Source of the DNA: a bacterium | Lineage (GTDB): Bacteria > Chloroflexota > Dormibacteria > UBA8260 > Bog-877 | Direction: 5' to 3' | DNA: 64,000 nucleotides | Assembly: GCA_021802115.1 (NCBI GenBank) | Contig: JAKABA010000003.1 | Span: forward strand, 20,776-84,775 | Part shown: positions 23,599 to 32,543 of the stretch, piece after piece | How the letters are laid out: the number at the start of each line of letters is the position of its first letter | Numbering within the stretch: the stretch's first letter is position 1 | Notes under the pieces: model-generated | Databases searched by the model: none | What the model saw: the letters and a program-made list of their open reading frames with translations, nothing else | What the model was told of the DNA's origin: nothing | Translations under genes and position numbers: made by a program

Positions 23599-23625
23599 AT
23601 GATACTTGTTACCACTATTGCAACA
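23599..23625 (-). promoter_or_regulatory. Fur-gene -10 box and imperfect inverted repeat
   Basis: On the minus strand TATCAT (23604-23599) ends nine bases before the GTG. Just upstream, 23607-23625 has outer arms TGTT and AACA around a partly symmetric core, a possible autoregulatory box. Confidence 0.35.
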
Positions 23626-23660
23626 GGGAGGCCGCGGCTCGGGGCTCGCCCCCCGCAAGG

Positions 23661-23666
23661 TATGAT
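23661..23666 (+). promoter_or_regulatory. Candidate -10 box TATGAT of mrp
   Basis: TATGAT lies 21 bases before the mrp ATG in the 98-base divergent spacer shared with the Fur gene. The leader would be about 15 bases and includes GGAAGTG. Confidence 0.4.
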
Positions 23667-23687
23667 CGGATTGGAAGTGAACACCTG

Positions 23688-24791
23688 ATGGACGAGCGAA
23701 CCCGGCTGGCCGCCCTGGAGGATGCCCTGGCGAAGGTCCAGGATCCTGAACTGCACCGACCGATGATGCAGCTGGGAATGCTGAAGAACCTGCGCCTGGA
23801 GGGGAGCACGGTCAAGCTCCGGGTGGTCCTGACCACGCCGGCCTGCCCCTTGAAGGACCGAATCGAGGGTGAGATCGCCAACGCCGTGGTCGGCAAGGTC
23901 GACGGGGTGGAGCGCGTCGAACTGGAGTGGGACTCCGACGTGTCCCGCACCAAGGGGGTCACCGGACGCCAGGACATCCCGGGCGTGCGCAACACGGTTG
24001 CGGTCAGCGCCGGCAAGGGCGGGGTTGGCAAGACCACCGTGGCGGTGAACCTGGCCTTCGCTCTGCTCCGGACAGGAGCCCGGGTGGGCCTGCTCGACGC
24101 TGACATCTACGGTCCCAACGTGCCCATCATGCTGGGACTCGACGAGCGGCCCTCGTCCCGTGACGGGCGCATGATCCCACTCCGCAAGAGCGGCCTCGAG
24201 GTGGTGTCGATCGGCAGCATCATCGATCCGGACAAACCGGTGATCTGGCGCGGACCCATGCTGGCGGGAGCCCTCCGTCAGTTCCTCTTCGAGGTCGAAT
24301 GGGGAGAGTTGGACTACCTGGTCTGCGACCTGCCTCCGGGTACCGGTGACGTCCAGCTGACTCTCGCCCAGTCCATCCCGCTGACCGGGGCGGTGATCGT
24401 CACCACCCCTCAGGACGTCTCCCTGGCTGACGTGGGGCGGGGCATCGCGATGTTCCAGCAGCTGCGGGTGCCGGTGCTTGGCGTCATCGAGAACATGAGC
24501 GGGTTCGTCTGCCCCCACTGCGGCGAGACCACCGATGTCTTCAGCCGGGGCGGGGGCCGGGAACTCGCCGAGGCGCGGGGACTGCCATTCCTTGGTGAGA
24601 TTCCCCTGGACCCGGTCGTGCGCATCGGCGGCGGCATCGGGCAACCGTTGGTGCTGGCCCAACCGCAGACCCCACAGGCGAGGATCTTCGAGACGGTCGC
24701 GGCCGCCCTGGCTGGCCAGATAAGCCAGGTCAACTTCCAGACCGCCAGCGCTCCCGAGATGCCGTCTGGCCCCCGCGTTCCGGTGGGCTGA
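23688..24791 (+). CDS. mrp: Mrp/NBP35-family iron-sulfur cluster carrier ATPase
   Basis: The long open frame begins far upstream, but the ATG at 23688, after GGAAGTG, starts the recognisable protein of 367 residues. Residues 1-85 form a MIP18/DUF59 domain (KVQDPELHRP, with TTPACPLKDRI). The ATPase follows with deviant Walker A SAGKGGVGKTT (107-117), switch I DADIYGPNVP and DLPPGTGD. The cluster-binding CxxC is in FVCPHCGE near residue 270. Mrp proteins bind a bridging [4Fe-4S] cluster and deliver it to apo-enzymes, including complex I-like ones. The complex at 42-50 kb, the Fur regulator next door and other Fe-S enzymes are possible clients. Confidence 0.93.
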   Translation: MDERTRLAALEDALAKVQDPELHRPMMQLGMLKNLRLEGSTVKLRVVLTTPACPLKDRIEGEIANAVVGKVDGVERVELEWDSDVSRTKGVTGRQDIPGVRNTVAVSAGKGGVGKTTVAVNLAFALLRTGARVGLLDADIYGPNVPIMLGLDERPSSRDGRMIPLRKSGLEVVSIGSIIDPDKPVIWRGPMLAGALRQFLFEVEWGELDYLVCDLPPGTGDVQLTLAQSIPLTGAVIVTTPQDVSLADVGRGIAMFQQLRVPVLGVIENMSGFVCPHCGETTDVFSRGGGRELAEARGLPFLGEIPLDPVVRIGGGIGQPLVLAQPQTPQARIFETVAAALAGQISQVNFQTASAPEMPSGPRVPVG

Positions 24792-24834
24792 TGCCAGACA
24801 TACGCCGGCACCGCCCGGCCCGCAAGCCACCCGG

Positions 24835-26568
24835 TCAGGTGATGGGCACGACCCTCTCCGCAGCACCCTGGTCAACCAGCTCCGACCAGTCGCGGATCTC
24901 GTAGCGGTAGCCCTGCTCAGCCAGGAACAGCTGCCGATGGGCAGCGTACTCCTGATCCTTGGTCTCGCGGGTGACCAGGCTGTAGAACCAAGCCTGGCCG
25001 CCGTCCGACTTGGGACGCAGCACCCGACCCAGGCGCTGGGCCTCCTCCTGGCGTGATCCAAAGGCCCCGGAGACCTGAATCGCGACGTTGGCCTCGGGAA
25101 GATCGATGGCGAAGTTGGCCACCTTGGAGACGATCAAGAGCCTGATCTCGCCCTGTCGGAAGTCGTCGTAGAGATGCTCCCGTCTGGCAGCCGGGGTGGA
25201 TCCGGTTATCAGCGGAGCGTGGAGCTCATCAGCCAGGGACCGCAGCTGGTCCAGGTACTGCCCGATGACCAGGACCCGGTCCTGCTCGTGGCGGCGGCAG
25301 AGCTCTCGCACCAGATCCAGCTTCTGAGGCAGGGTGGCCGCCAGACGGTAGCGCTCATTTGGCTCCGCCACGGCGTACGCCATGCGCTGCTCGCCATCCA
25401 TCGGGAGCCGGATCTCGACACAGACCGCGGGCGCGATCCAGCCGGCCGCCTCGAGCTCCCGCCAGGGAGCGTCGTAGCGCTTGGGCCCGATCAGGCTGAA
25501 GACGTCATCCTCACGCCCGTCCTCGCGGATCAGAGTGGCGGTCAGGCCGAGCCTGCGCTTGGACTGGATCTCGGCCGTCATCCGGAACACCGGGGCCGGT
25601 AGCAGGTGGACCTCATCGTAGATGATCAGGCCCCAGTCCTCGCGCCCGAGCAGGTCCAGATGGGGATAGCTCTCCAGGCGGTCCTTGTCGGACCGCTGGT
25701 CGCGGTGGGTTAGAACCTGATAGGTCGCGATCGTGACCGCGCGGGGCGACTTCTCCTGCCCTGAGTACTCCCCCACCTGGTCGGGGCCCAGGCTGGTCCG
25801 GCGCAGCAGCTCCTGCCGCCACTGCCGGACCGCCACCACGCTGGTGGTGAGAATCAGGGTCCGGGTCGCGGCGCGCTCCATGACCCCGACACCGATCAGG
25901 GTCTTGCCGGCCCCGCAGGGAAGCACCAGTACCCCGCTGCCTCCGGCATTGGCGCCCCCCGCCCAAAATGCCTCCACCGCCTGCCACTGGTAACCGCGCA
26001 GCGAGAACGCCTCCCCGTCCACGGTCTCCGGCCTGATCCTGAAGTCCAGCGGAGCACCCGGGCTGTACCCGGCGAGGTCCTCGGGCGGCCAGCCGACCCG
26101 GGTCAGAGCCTGCTTCAGGCGGCCGCGGGCGAGCGGCTCGACGACGAACTCAAGCGGACTCAGGCGCGGGCCAAGCAACTTGGCGACCGGGGCGGACCGG
26201 CTGACCTCCTCCAGAATCACCGGGTCCGACGCCCGAAGGCAGAGCCCTTCCGGTCCACGTTCCAGCCGCAGGCGGCCGTAGCGGGAGGCCTGGTCGAGAA
26301 TCTCGGTGCGGACGGAGGCCGGCACCGGGTAGCGGGAGAACCGGTCCAGGGCTGCCAGCATCTGCTCGGCGCCAAGGCCGGAGGCGCGCGCGTTCCAGAG
26401 CGACAGCGGGGTCAAGCGGTAGGTGTGGAAGTGCTCGGGGCTGCGCTCCAACTCGGCGAATGGGGCGATGGCCGCCCGGCACTCCGCCCCCTCCCGATGG
26501 TCCGCGTCCAAGAGCAGGGTCCGGTCGGACTGGACGATGAGAGGTCCCTCGGCCACGCCGTCAGCCAC
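24835..26568 (-). CDS. XPB/Ssl2-type superfamily 2 DNA helicase
   Basis: The protein matches bacterial XPB (ERCC3) closely. It has an N-terminal damage-recognition-like domain (GPLIVQSDRTLLL, SPEHFHTYRLTPLSLWNARA), Walker A PCGAGKT near residue 220, DEVH box IIYDEVHLLPAPVF, the RED motif GLTATLIREDGRE and motif VI QEEAQRLGRVLRPK. Bacterial XPB unwinds DNA 3' to 5' and is linked to repair. The upstream gene overlaps it; I favour the GTG at 26568 (577 residues) because family members start just before GPLIVQSD; an ATG 21 codons earlier and a GTG four codons later are alternatives. Confidence 0.92.
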   Translation of the reverse strand: MADGVAEGPLIVQSDRTLLLDADHREGAECRAAIAPFAELERSPEHFHTYRLTPLSLWNARASGLGAEQMLAALDRFSRYPVPASVRTEILDQASRYGRLRLERGPEGLCLRASDPVILEEVSRSAPVAKLLGPRLSPLEFVVEPLARGRLKQALTRVGWPPEDLAGYSPGAPLDFRIRPETVDGEAFSLRGYQWQAVEAFWAGGANAGGSGVLVLPCGAGKTLIGVGVMERAATRTLILTTSVVAVRQWRQELLRRTSLGPDQVGEYSGQEKSPRAVTIATYQVLTHRDQRSDKDRLESYPHLDLLGREDWGLIIYDEVHLLPAPVFRMTAEIQSKRRLGLTATLIREDGREDDVFSLIGPKRYDAPWRELEAAGWIAPAVCVEIRLPMDGEQRMAYAVAEPNERYRLAATLPQKLDLVRELCRRHEQDRVLVIGQYLDQLRSLADELHAPLITGSTPAARREHLYDDFRQGEIRLLIVSKVANFAIDLPEANVAIQVSGAFGSRQEEAQRLGRVLRPKSDGGQAWFYSLVTRETKDQEYAAHRQLFLAEQGYRYEIRDWSELVDQGAAERVVPIT

Positions 26569-29014
26569 CCCAATCGGCGACTTCGAGGAGGAGGTCTGCG
26601 TCGAAGTCATCGGGAGGCCCCCCGAAGTCAAAACGCATCGCCTCGGAGCGGCTGACCGCCACCTCGTCGGTCTCCTCAGCCCAGGCCACCCGGCGCAGAT
26701 CCAGGCTCACGATGGTTCCCAGCTCAGCGTCGAAGCCGTGCAGGAACCCGCCCTCGGCGCTGTAGGGACGCAGCCTCACGACGCTCACGGTGGCGGCCCC
26801 GACTCGCTGGTACCCGATCGCGACGGCGCGGCGGGAACGCACCGCCTCTTGCAGCACCTCGATTGCCGGACGGGCTTCGGCCTCGCTTTGACGCGGCTCC
26901 GGGCCCGTGAGCCGGGGGCCCTGGCGAAGGGCCTGAGCCATTGCCAGCGCCGACTGGGTCGGATCCCCCAGAGCACCGGCCCGGGTTTCCCCCTGGCGTG
27001 CGGTGGTGGTCGGCTCGCGGCGGCCCCCGGGCACCGGCAGCTCGGGGGCCAGCCCCTCCACCACGGGCATCAGCCCGGCTTTCCGCAGCAGACCCACGAC
27101 CTGGTCTTGGCCCTTGGCGTCGACCACGATCACGTTCGGGGCCAGCTGGCGGACGAGAAGCGGCCTGAGGGCGCGGCCCCGGGCCAGGGCCTCGATCTCG
27201 GCAGGGTCGTCACCGACCACATACACGCTGGCGGGGCCGACCCGCAGCCGACCGTGCCGCCGGATCACATCCTCCACCATCGCGGCCACGTTCTGAGGCA
27301 GGCCGCCCTGGCAGTGGCGTTCGAAACCGGCTCGCACCTCGGCAGCGGTCAGGTCGCCATCGAGCCCACGTCGCAACGACTGCTCGTCGAGACGGTAGAC
27401 GCGGGCCGGGTGGACCGACTCGGTGCTGGCTATCCGGCTGAGGAACCGGCTCAGGGCGGGACTGGGCGGCCCGGCCACCACCACCCGGTGGTCGGCGGTC
27501 ACGGTGCAGCTGTCCACCGCCTGTGGGAAGGCCAGACCGACCGCCTCCGGGCTCGGCGGCAGCGCCGAGGTCGCCAGCCGCCCGGCCGCGTTCAGGCCGA
27601 TCACGGGCCGAGCGCTCCCGGCCCCCAGCCAGGCGAGCGCCGCGCCCGCGGCCAGGAGGGCGTGGTCGGCCGCGCCCACGGATGGGAAGAGGCTGGGGCT
27701 GCGCCAGTGCAACAGGCGATCCAGGCTGGCGAGGGAAGCGCCCTGGTTCTCTGGCAGCTCGGCCAGAAGCTGCAGGAGCTGCTGGGTCCCCCGTCGCTGG
27801 AAAGTGTCCGCCCGGGATCCGCCCGGCCCCAGCATCACCCACCGGACCAGCTCCATCCAGCGCTCCGGCTCGGAGCGCTCCTCCCAGCCGGCGGCCCGGT
27901 CGGTGAGGCTGACCATCGCCTGACGTGACTGGAGCACCCGAGGGTTGCGGCGCGATCGCGACAGTCGCTCAGGGACAGTCTCGACCTCGGTCAGGAGCCC
28001 CACCGAGAAGGCCAGCCTCGAGAGTTGCTCGACCAATTCCTCCCCTTCCTTGAGACGCTGGGCCAGGCGCTTGATCACCCGCTTGGGAAGGCCCCCTTGC
28101 TGCAGCGCGGGGGCGGGCTCGGCGCTCAGGTCCTGGAGCATCGAGGTGACCGCGGCCACCAGCTCCAATGGGTGCCGCGACTCAGGCATCACTCCGGTGT
28201 CCGGGATCGGACCGTGAGGGTCCCAATTGCTGAAGAGCCGGCCCCTAAGGGCGTGTTCCACCTCGGCTGGGATCACCAGCTGGCCCTGATCGGGCTGCAA
28301 TGGGAGGGCCAGCCCGTGGCCGACCAGCCACCAGGGCCCGTCGGTGGCCAGGTGAGGGTGCCAGCGCCAGGTCCAGTCCTCCCGAGGACCGGCCAGCGCC
28401 GCCGTGCTCACATGACCGCCCCGGCCCCGCAGCAGAGCGAAGGCCGCCTTTGCTTGTGGAGGAGCCTGACCGACCACAGAGCCCACCACCGCCGGGTCCG
28501 CCATCCGGGCCACGATCGCCGCCACCAACTCCACCTTTCGCTTGGGCAGCGAGCCCCGTTCGAGACCCAGGTTCAGGGCCACGGGCCGGAGCACGTCGAG
28601 GGTCTGGCCGGTCAGCAGGGCCTCGGCCTGTGGCCCGAGCCGGCCCGGGTCAAATATCAGCCGGCGCAGTTCGGGCACCAGCTCCAGGGCGCCATCCGCA
28701 GCCTCGAACGCCAGTCCCCAACGGCCGAGCTCCCTGGTGGCAGCCGCGAGGTCGGCGGGCTCCAGACCCTCCGCTCCGGCAGCGTTCAAGGTCAGCCGGC
28801 CACCCATGAACACGGCCAGCTCCACCACCTGGCGGAGGAACAGGTTGAGCGCGTCGAAGGCGGCGGACACGTGGACCGGCCGCGAGAGCTGGGCCGCCAG
28901 CTTGGTCCAGCTCAGCTCTCCGGCGGCCAGCAGCTCGGTTGCCTCCGGTCGACGCCGCAGCAGTACCTCCAGATCATCTGGCGGCAGGTCCTGGAGCCGC
29001 CAGGCAAGGTTCAC
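26561..29014 (-). CDS. Helicase-associated domain protein partnered with XPB
   Basis: The 817-residue protein lacks helicase motifs of its own. It starts VNLAWRLQDLPPDDLEVLLRRRPE and ends with a winged, WYL-like region (AIEVLQEAVRSRRAVAIGYQ, LRPYSAEGGFLHGFD). Between lies the PF13625-like helicase C-terminal-type domain (KQDQVVGLLRKAG-type segment and VYVVGDDPAEIEALARG). In mycobacteria a protein of this type (Rv0862c) lies directly upstream of XPB (Rv0861c). Its stop overlaps the XPB start here, so the two are translated together and probably act together in repair. The WYL-like tail may sense nucleotides or DNA ends. Confidence 0.8.
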   Translation of the reverse strand: MNLAWRLQDLPPDDLEVLLRRRPEATELLAAGELSWTKLAAQLSRPVHVSAAFDALNLFLRQVVELAVFMGGRLTLNAAGAEGLEPADLAAATRELGRWGLAFEAADGALELVPELRRLIFDPGRLGPQAEALLTGQTLDVLRPVALNLGLERGSLPKRKVELVAAIVARMADPAVVGSVVGQAPPQAKAAFALLRGRGGHVSTAALAGPREDWTWRWHPHLATDGPWWLVGHGLALPLQPDQGQLVIPAEVEHALRGRLFSNWDPHGPIPDTGVMPESRHPLELVAAVTSMLQDLSAEPAPALQQGGLPKRVIKRLAQRLKEGEELVEQLSRLAFSVGLLTEVETVPERLSRSRRNPRVLQSRQAMVSLTDRAAGWEERSEPERWMELVRWVMLGPGGSRADTFQRRGTQQLLQLLAELPENQGASLASLDRLLHWRSPSLFPSVGAADHALLAAGAALAWLGAGSARPVIGLNAAGRLATSALPPSPEAVGLAFPQAVDSCTVTADHRVVVAGPPSPALSRFLSRIASTESVHPARVYRLDEQSLRRGLDGDLTAAEVRAGFERHCQGGLPQNVAAMVEDVIRRHGRLRVGPASVYVVGDDPAEIEALARGRALRPLLVRQLAPNVIVVDAKGQDQVVGLLRKAGLMPVVEGLAPELPVPGGRREPTTTARQGETRAGALGDPTQSALAMAQALRQGPRLTGPEPRQSEAEARPAIEVLQEAVRSRRAVAIGYQRVGAATVSVVRLRPYSAEGGFLHGFDAELGTIVSLDLRRVAWAEETDEVAVSRSEAMRFDFGGPPDDFDADLLLEVADWGG

Positions 29015-29075
29015 CGCCGCTCAGCCTCGGCCATGCGACGATTCTAGAGTTGGCTGAGGGTGAGCTGGCCTCCGG

Positions 29076-30476
29076 CTAACGGGCGACCCGTGCCACCGCC
29101 CGCAGGACCGCTTCCCGCACCGCTGACAGGGCTGCTGGCTGATCGCAGTAGACCCGCAGCCAGACGGTGCGCAAGGGCAGCAACCGAGCCATCAGTTGGG
29201 GCGCCGCCTCGGCCTCGACCCGTTGTGAGATGGGATCGTAGATGCGCAGCAACTGGTCGTCGGAGGCGGGGTTGTCGGGTCTGGGATCGGTGCTGGCCAG
29301 GTCGACCTCCAGGCCCACATCGTGCCAGGCAGTCGGCAGCTCCTCCCGGATCGCAGCCTCGATCCAGGCGGGGTCGGCGAGCCCGGGGTGGTCACTGGGA
29401 TGGGCGAGCTCGTGAAAGGCCTCGAACACCAACCGCCAGGGCAGCCGGCGCGAGGTCACCGCCTCCCAGCGCCGCCCCATCTCGACCTCGCGGGGAGTGG
29501 CGGGCCGGCGCTGGAGCCGGTCCACCTCGGCCATCAGCGACCAGTCGGTCAGGTGCAGGTATTGGTCCAGATGCTCGATGGGATTGCCGGGGGGCAGCAA
29601 CCCCTCGCAGGTGGCGGCGAAGACCGGGCGCAAGTGCAGGTCGATGCGACGCACGGTGCGGTGGAAGTAGACGTGGTTGTACATATAGAGCCGAGCGGAG
29701 AGGAACATCTCCAGCGCCGGGGCACCGTGCTGGTGGAGGACCAGGTTGCCATCCTTGATGAACATGTAATGCCGCAACCGGGGCAGATCGACCGGGCCCA
29801 CGGCCACTCCGCACATGTAGGCATCCCGCGGGACGTAGTCCATGTTGTCGGTGCTGATCGGCCCGCAGAGCACTGGTTTGAGAGCCTCCAGCCAGGGCGG
29901 AGGGGTGAAACCAGCCAGTTCGGCCGGCGCCATCACGAACGCCACCCAGCTAGGGTCCACCGCCTCCCCGGGGCGAAACGCCCCGCCGGGGCTCCTCCGC
30001 AGAGAGGTGATCAGGTCGGCCAGTGGCCCCGTCACCAGGGCCCGCCCGATGTCCTCATGGTCGATGCCGTAAGAGGCCAGGACCTGGGTGTCGAAGAAGT
30101 GCCCGAAGGGCCCGTGGCCGACATCGTGGAGCAGGCCGGCGACTCGCATTGTCTCCACCACCAGCGCCTGGGAGGGCAGGTCGGGAAAGCTCTCCCGCAA
30201 GCTGGGAAAGAGATGATCCGTGAACAGACCGGTCAGGTGCATCGCCCCCACCGCGTGCTGAAAGCGGGAGTGCTCAGCGGTGTGGAACACCCACCACGCC
30301 GACTGCAGCTGGTGGATCCGTCGCTGCCGTTGCAACCAGGGATGGTCGAGCAGCGCCTGCTCGGAGCTGGCCCCGTCACCGAGCTGCTTGGTGATGCTGC
30401 AGTACTCGTAGATGGGATCGGCCAAGAGGTTGACGGCGTCAAAGACCCGTTCCGGGCCGCCACCTTGATCGATCAT
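29076..30476 (-). CDS. HD-domain phosphohydrolase (SAMHD1/dNTPase-like)
   Basis: The ATG at 30476 gives 466 residues; an in-frame TTG five codons upstream is less likely. The metal site has all HD elements: first His in EHSRFQHAVG, the HD pair in LLHDVGHGPFGH and a later Asp in STDNMDYVPRD. The segment WLQRQRRIHQL upstream is typical of COG1078 proteins. Relatives remove triphosphate from dNTPs or act on other nucleotides; specificity cannot be predicted. It lies in line with, and 21 bases after, the ABC exporter genes, so it is probably co-transcribed. Confidence 0.88.
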   Translation of the reverse strand: MIDQGGGPERVFDAVNLLADPIYEYCSITKQLGDGASSEQALLDHPWLQRQRRIHQLQSAWWVFHTAEHSRFQHAVGAMHLTGLFTDHLFPSLRESFPDLPSQALVVETMRVAGLLHDVGHGPFGHFFDTQVLASYGIDHEDIGRALVTGPLADLITSLRRSPGGAFRPGEAVDPSWVAFVMAPAELAGFTPPPWLEALKPVLCGPISTDNMDYVPRDAYMCGVAVGPVDLPRLRHYMFIKDGNLVLHQHGAPALEMFLSARLYMYNHVYFHRTVRRIDLHLRPVFAATCEGLLPPGNPIEHLDQYLHLTDWSLMAEVDRLQRRPATPREVEMGRRWEAVTSRRLPWRLVFEAFHELAHPSDHPGLADPAWIEAAIREELPTAWHDVGLEVDLASTDPRPDNPASDDQLLRIYDPISQRVEAEAAPQLMARLLPLRTVWLRVYCDQPAALSAVREAVLRAVARVAR

Positions 30477-30497
30477 TCCAGCCGGCTCCAACCAGGC

Positions 30498-31370
30498 TCA
30501 GTCGGTCTTCGAGAACTGGCTGATCGCGACCGCCAGCATCGCCACCGCGGCCGCTGCGATCATGCCCAGCTCGAACCAGACCGGCAGCTGAAAGCTGCCC
30601 CAACTGATCCCGGGATCCAGGGTCTCCCGCAACGGCAAGGGTAGGCTGATCTGGCTGAAGACGGCCTTGCGGAAGGGATCGATGGCGTAGGAGAGCGGGT
30701 CGAGCTTGCTCAGCACGGCCAGCCAGGAAGGCAGATCGCTGAGCGGGAAGATGGCGCCCGAGAGAAAGAACATCGGCAGCACGAAGAACTGGGTGACCAT
30801 CTGGAATGACTCCATCTGGGAGATTCGCGCGGCCAGCATCACTCCGAAGGCGGTCAGAGCGAAGGCGGTCAGGGCCATCTCGCCGAGCAGGGTGAGCAGC
30901 ATCTCCGGGCTGTAGGGCACCCCGACAGTCCCCGCCAGGGCCAGGATTATGGCCCCTTGAATGCTGGCCACGGTGGCGCCTCCCAGGCACTTTCCCAGCA
31001 CCAGCGTCCAGCGGTGCACCGGCGCCACCAGCATCTCGCGCAGGAAGCCGAACTCGCGGTCCCAGACGATGGACATGGCGGAGAAGATGGAGGTGAACAG
31101 GATGGTCATGCCCAAGACCCCCGGGAACATGAAGGTCCGGAAGCTGAAGTGGGCCGACGCGCTGATCAGCGGCGAGAGCCCGGTGCCGAGGATGTAGAGG
31201 AACAGGATGGGCTGGGCCAGGGAGGTCAGGATCCGCAGCCGGTTGCGGGAGAAGCGGATCAGCTCGCGCTTCCACACCACCGAGACGGCCCGGAGGTCGT
31301 CTGCCATGCCGTTGCCGGCAATCCGCACCGGCGCTACTCCGGTCGTGGCCATCCGGTCCAGCGCCGCCAC
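30498..31370 (-). CDS. ABC-2 type exporter permease (DrrB-like)
   Basis: The 290-residue integral membrane protein has six predicted helices and the ABC-2 signature region (GFLREMLVAPVHRWTLVLGKCLGG, then FFVLPMFFLSGAIFPLSDLPSWL). The GTG start abuts the stop of the ATPase gene, giving tight coupling. With the ATPase it should form an exporter of a drug, lipid or polyketide-like compound. No biosynthetic cluster is adjacent, so the substrate may be external. Confidence 0.9.
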   Translation of the reverse strand: MAALDRMATTGVAPVRIAGNGMADDLRAVSVVWKRELIRFSRNRLRILTSLAQPILFLYILGTGLSPLISASAHFSFRTFMFPGVLGMTILFTSIFSAMSIVWDREFGFLREMLVAPVHRWTLVLGKCLGGATVASIQGAIILALAGTVGVPYSPEMLLTLLGEMALTAFALTAFGVMLAARISQMESFQMVTQFFVLPMFFLSGAIFPLSDLPSWLAVLSKLDPLSYAIDPFRKAVFSQISLPLPLRETLDPGISWGSFQLPVWFELGMIAAAAVAMLAVAISQFSKTD

Positions 31371-32393
31371 TCAGTGCCTCCTGCCCCGGATCCAGGGATT
31401 GCCCCTCAGCTTCTCGGAGCCGGTCGCCTCCGCATCCCGGATGGTCCGTCCGGTGTAGTTCATGAAGACATCGTCCAGGGTGGGGCGAGCCACCCGCACG
31501 GAGGAGATCCCCACTTCCAGCTCCGCGAACAGCCTGGGTACGAACTCCTCACCGGCGGCCACGAAGAAGGCCACCGCTCCCTCGCTCATCTTCGCCTCGA
31601 TGCCGAAGTCCTCCTTGAGGGCGGTGATGGTGGCCGGGTCATCCCGGGTGTGGAGCTCGACCCGATCCTGACCGACACTGCCCTTGAGCGCCTCGGGGGT
31701 GTCGCTGGCGACCAGGACCCCGTTGTCGATGATGGCGATCCGGTCGCAGTACTCGGCCTCGTCCATGTAGTGAGTGGTGAGGAAGATGGTGACCTTCTCC
31801 CGTCGCTTGAGCTCAGTGATGTAGCCCCAGATATGGGAACGGGTCTGGGGGTCCAGTCCCACCGTGGGCTCGTCTAGGAAGAGCACGCGCGGAGAGTGGA
31901 GCAGACCGCGGGCGATCTCCAGACGCCGCTTCATGCCCCCCGAGAAGGTGCGCACCAGGCTGTCCCGGCGGTCCCAAAGCCCGACCATGTCCAGCACCTG
32001 ATGCAGGCGCTGCCGCACCTGCTCCCGCGGAACCCCGTAGAGCTCGGCGTGAAAGCTGAGGTTCTCGGTGGCGGTCAGGTAGTCGTCCAGGGTGGTGTCC
32101 TGGAAGACCAGGCCGATGTGGCGGCGCACCTGGGCCTGCTCCCGGACCACATCGAATCCGGCCACCTGGGCGCTGCCCCCGGTGGGTCTGCTGATGGTGC
32201 AGAGCATGGCGATGGTGGTCGATTTGCCGGCCCCGTTGGGTCCCAGAAAACCGAAGGTCTCACCCGCCCGGACCTGGAAGCTGACCCCCCGTACCGCCTC
32301 CACCTCCTTGTAGTTCTTGCGCAGACCTTGGGCCAGAACCGCCAGATCGGTGGCCACCGAAGCGGGTGCTTCGGGAGGGGTAACTACTGCCAC
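31371..32393 (-). CDS. ABC exporter ATPase (DrrA-like)
   Basis: The 340-residue protein has Walker [11 protein letters not shown]-loop VFQD, signature [13 protein letters not shown], Walker [13 protein letters not shown] and switch His in [10 protein letters not shown]. The RRLE form of the signature helix is typical of DrrA-type daunorubicin and multidrug exporters, as is the C-terminal extension ending in [13 protein letters not shown]. It heads a unit with the permease and probably the HD protein. Confidence 0.93.
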   Translation of the reverse strand: MAVVTPPEAPASVATDLAVLAQGLRKNYKEVEAVRGVSFQVRAGETFGFLGPNGAGKSTTIAMLCTISRPTGGSAQVAGFDVVREQAQVRRHIGLVFQDTTLDDYLTATENLSFHAELYGVPREQVRQRLHQVLDMVGLWDRRDSLVRTFSGGMKRRLEIARGLLHSPRVLFLDEPTVGLDPQTRSHIWGYITELKRREKVTIFLTTHYMDEAEYCDRIAIIDNGVLVASDTPEALKGSVGQDRVELHTRDDPATITALKEDFGIEAKMSEGAVAFFVAAGEEFVPRLFAELEVGISSVRVARPTLDDVFMNYTGRTIRDAEATGSEKLRGNPWIRGRRH

Positions 32394-32543
32394 CCGGTCA
32401 GCTTGCCACAGATGCGCGCGCGGGTGCCAGGGATTGAGGGGATACGGCCGCGGCGGGAGGCGACCAGGTCAGACCCAAATGGGTCTGGAGCTCCCCCGCG
32501 ATAGGGTCGGCCCTGCCGGCGCCGCCCCTCCGGACCGATCGCC

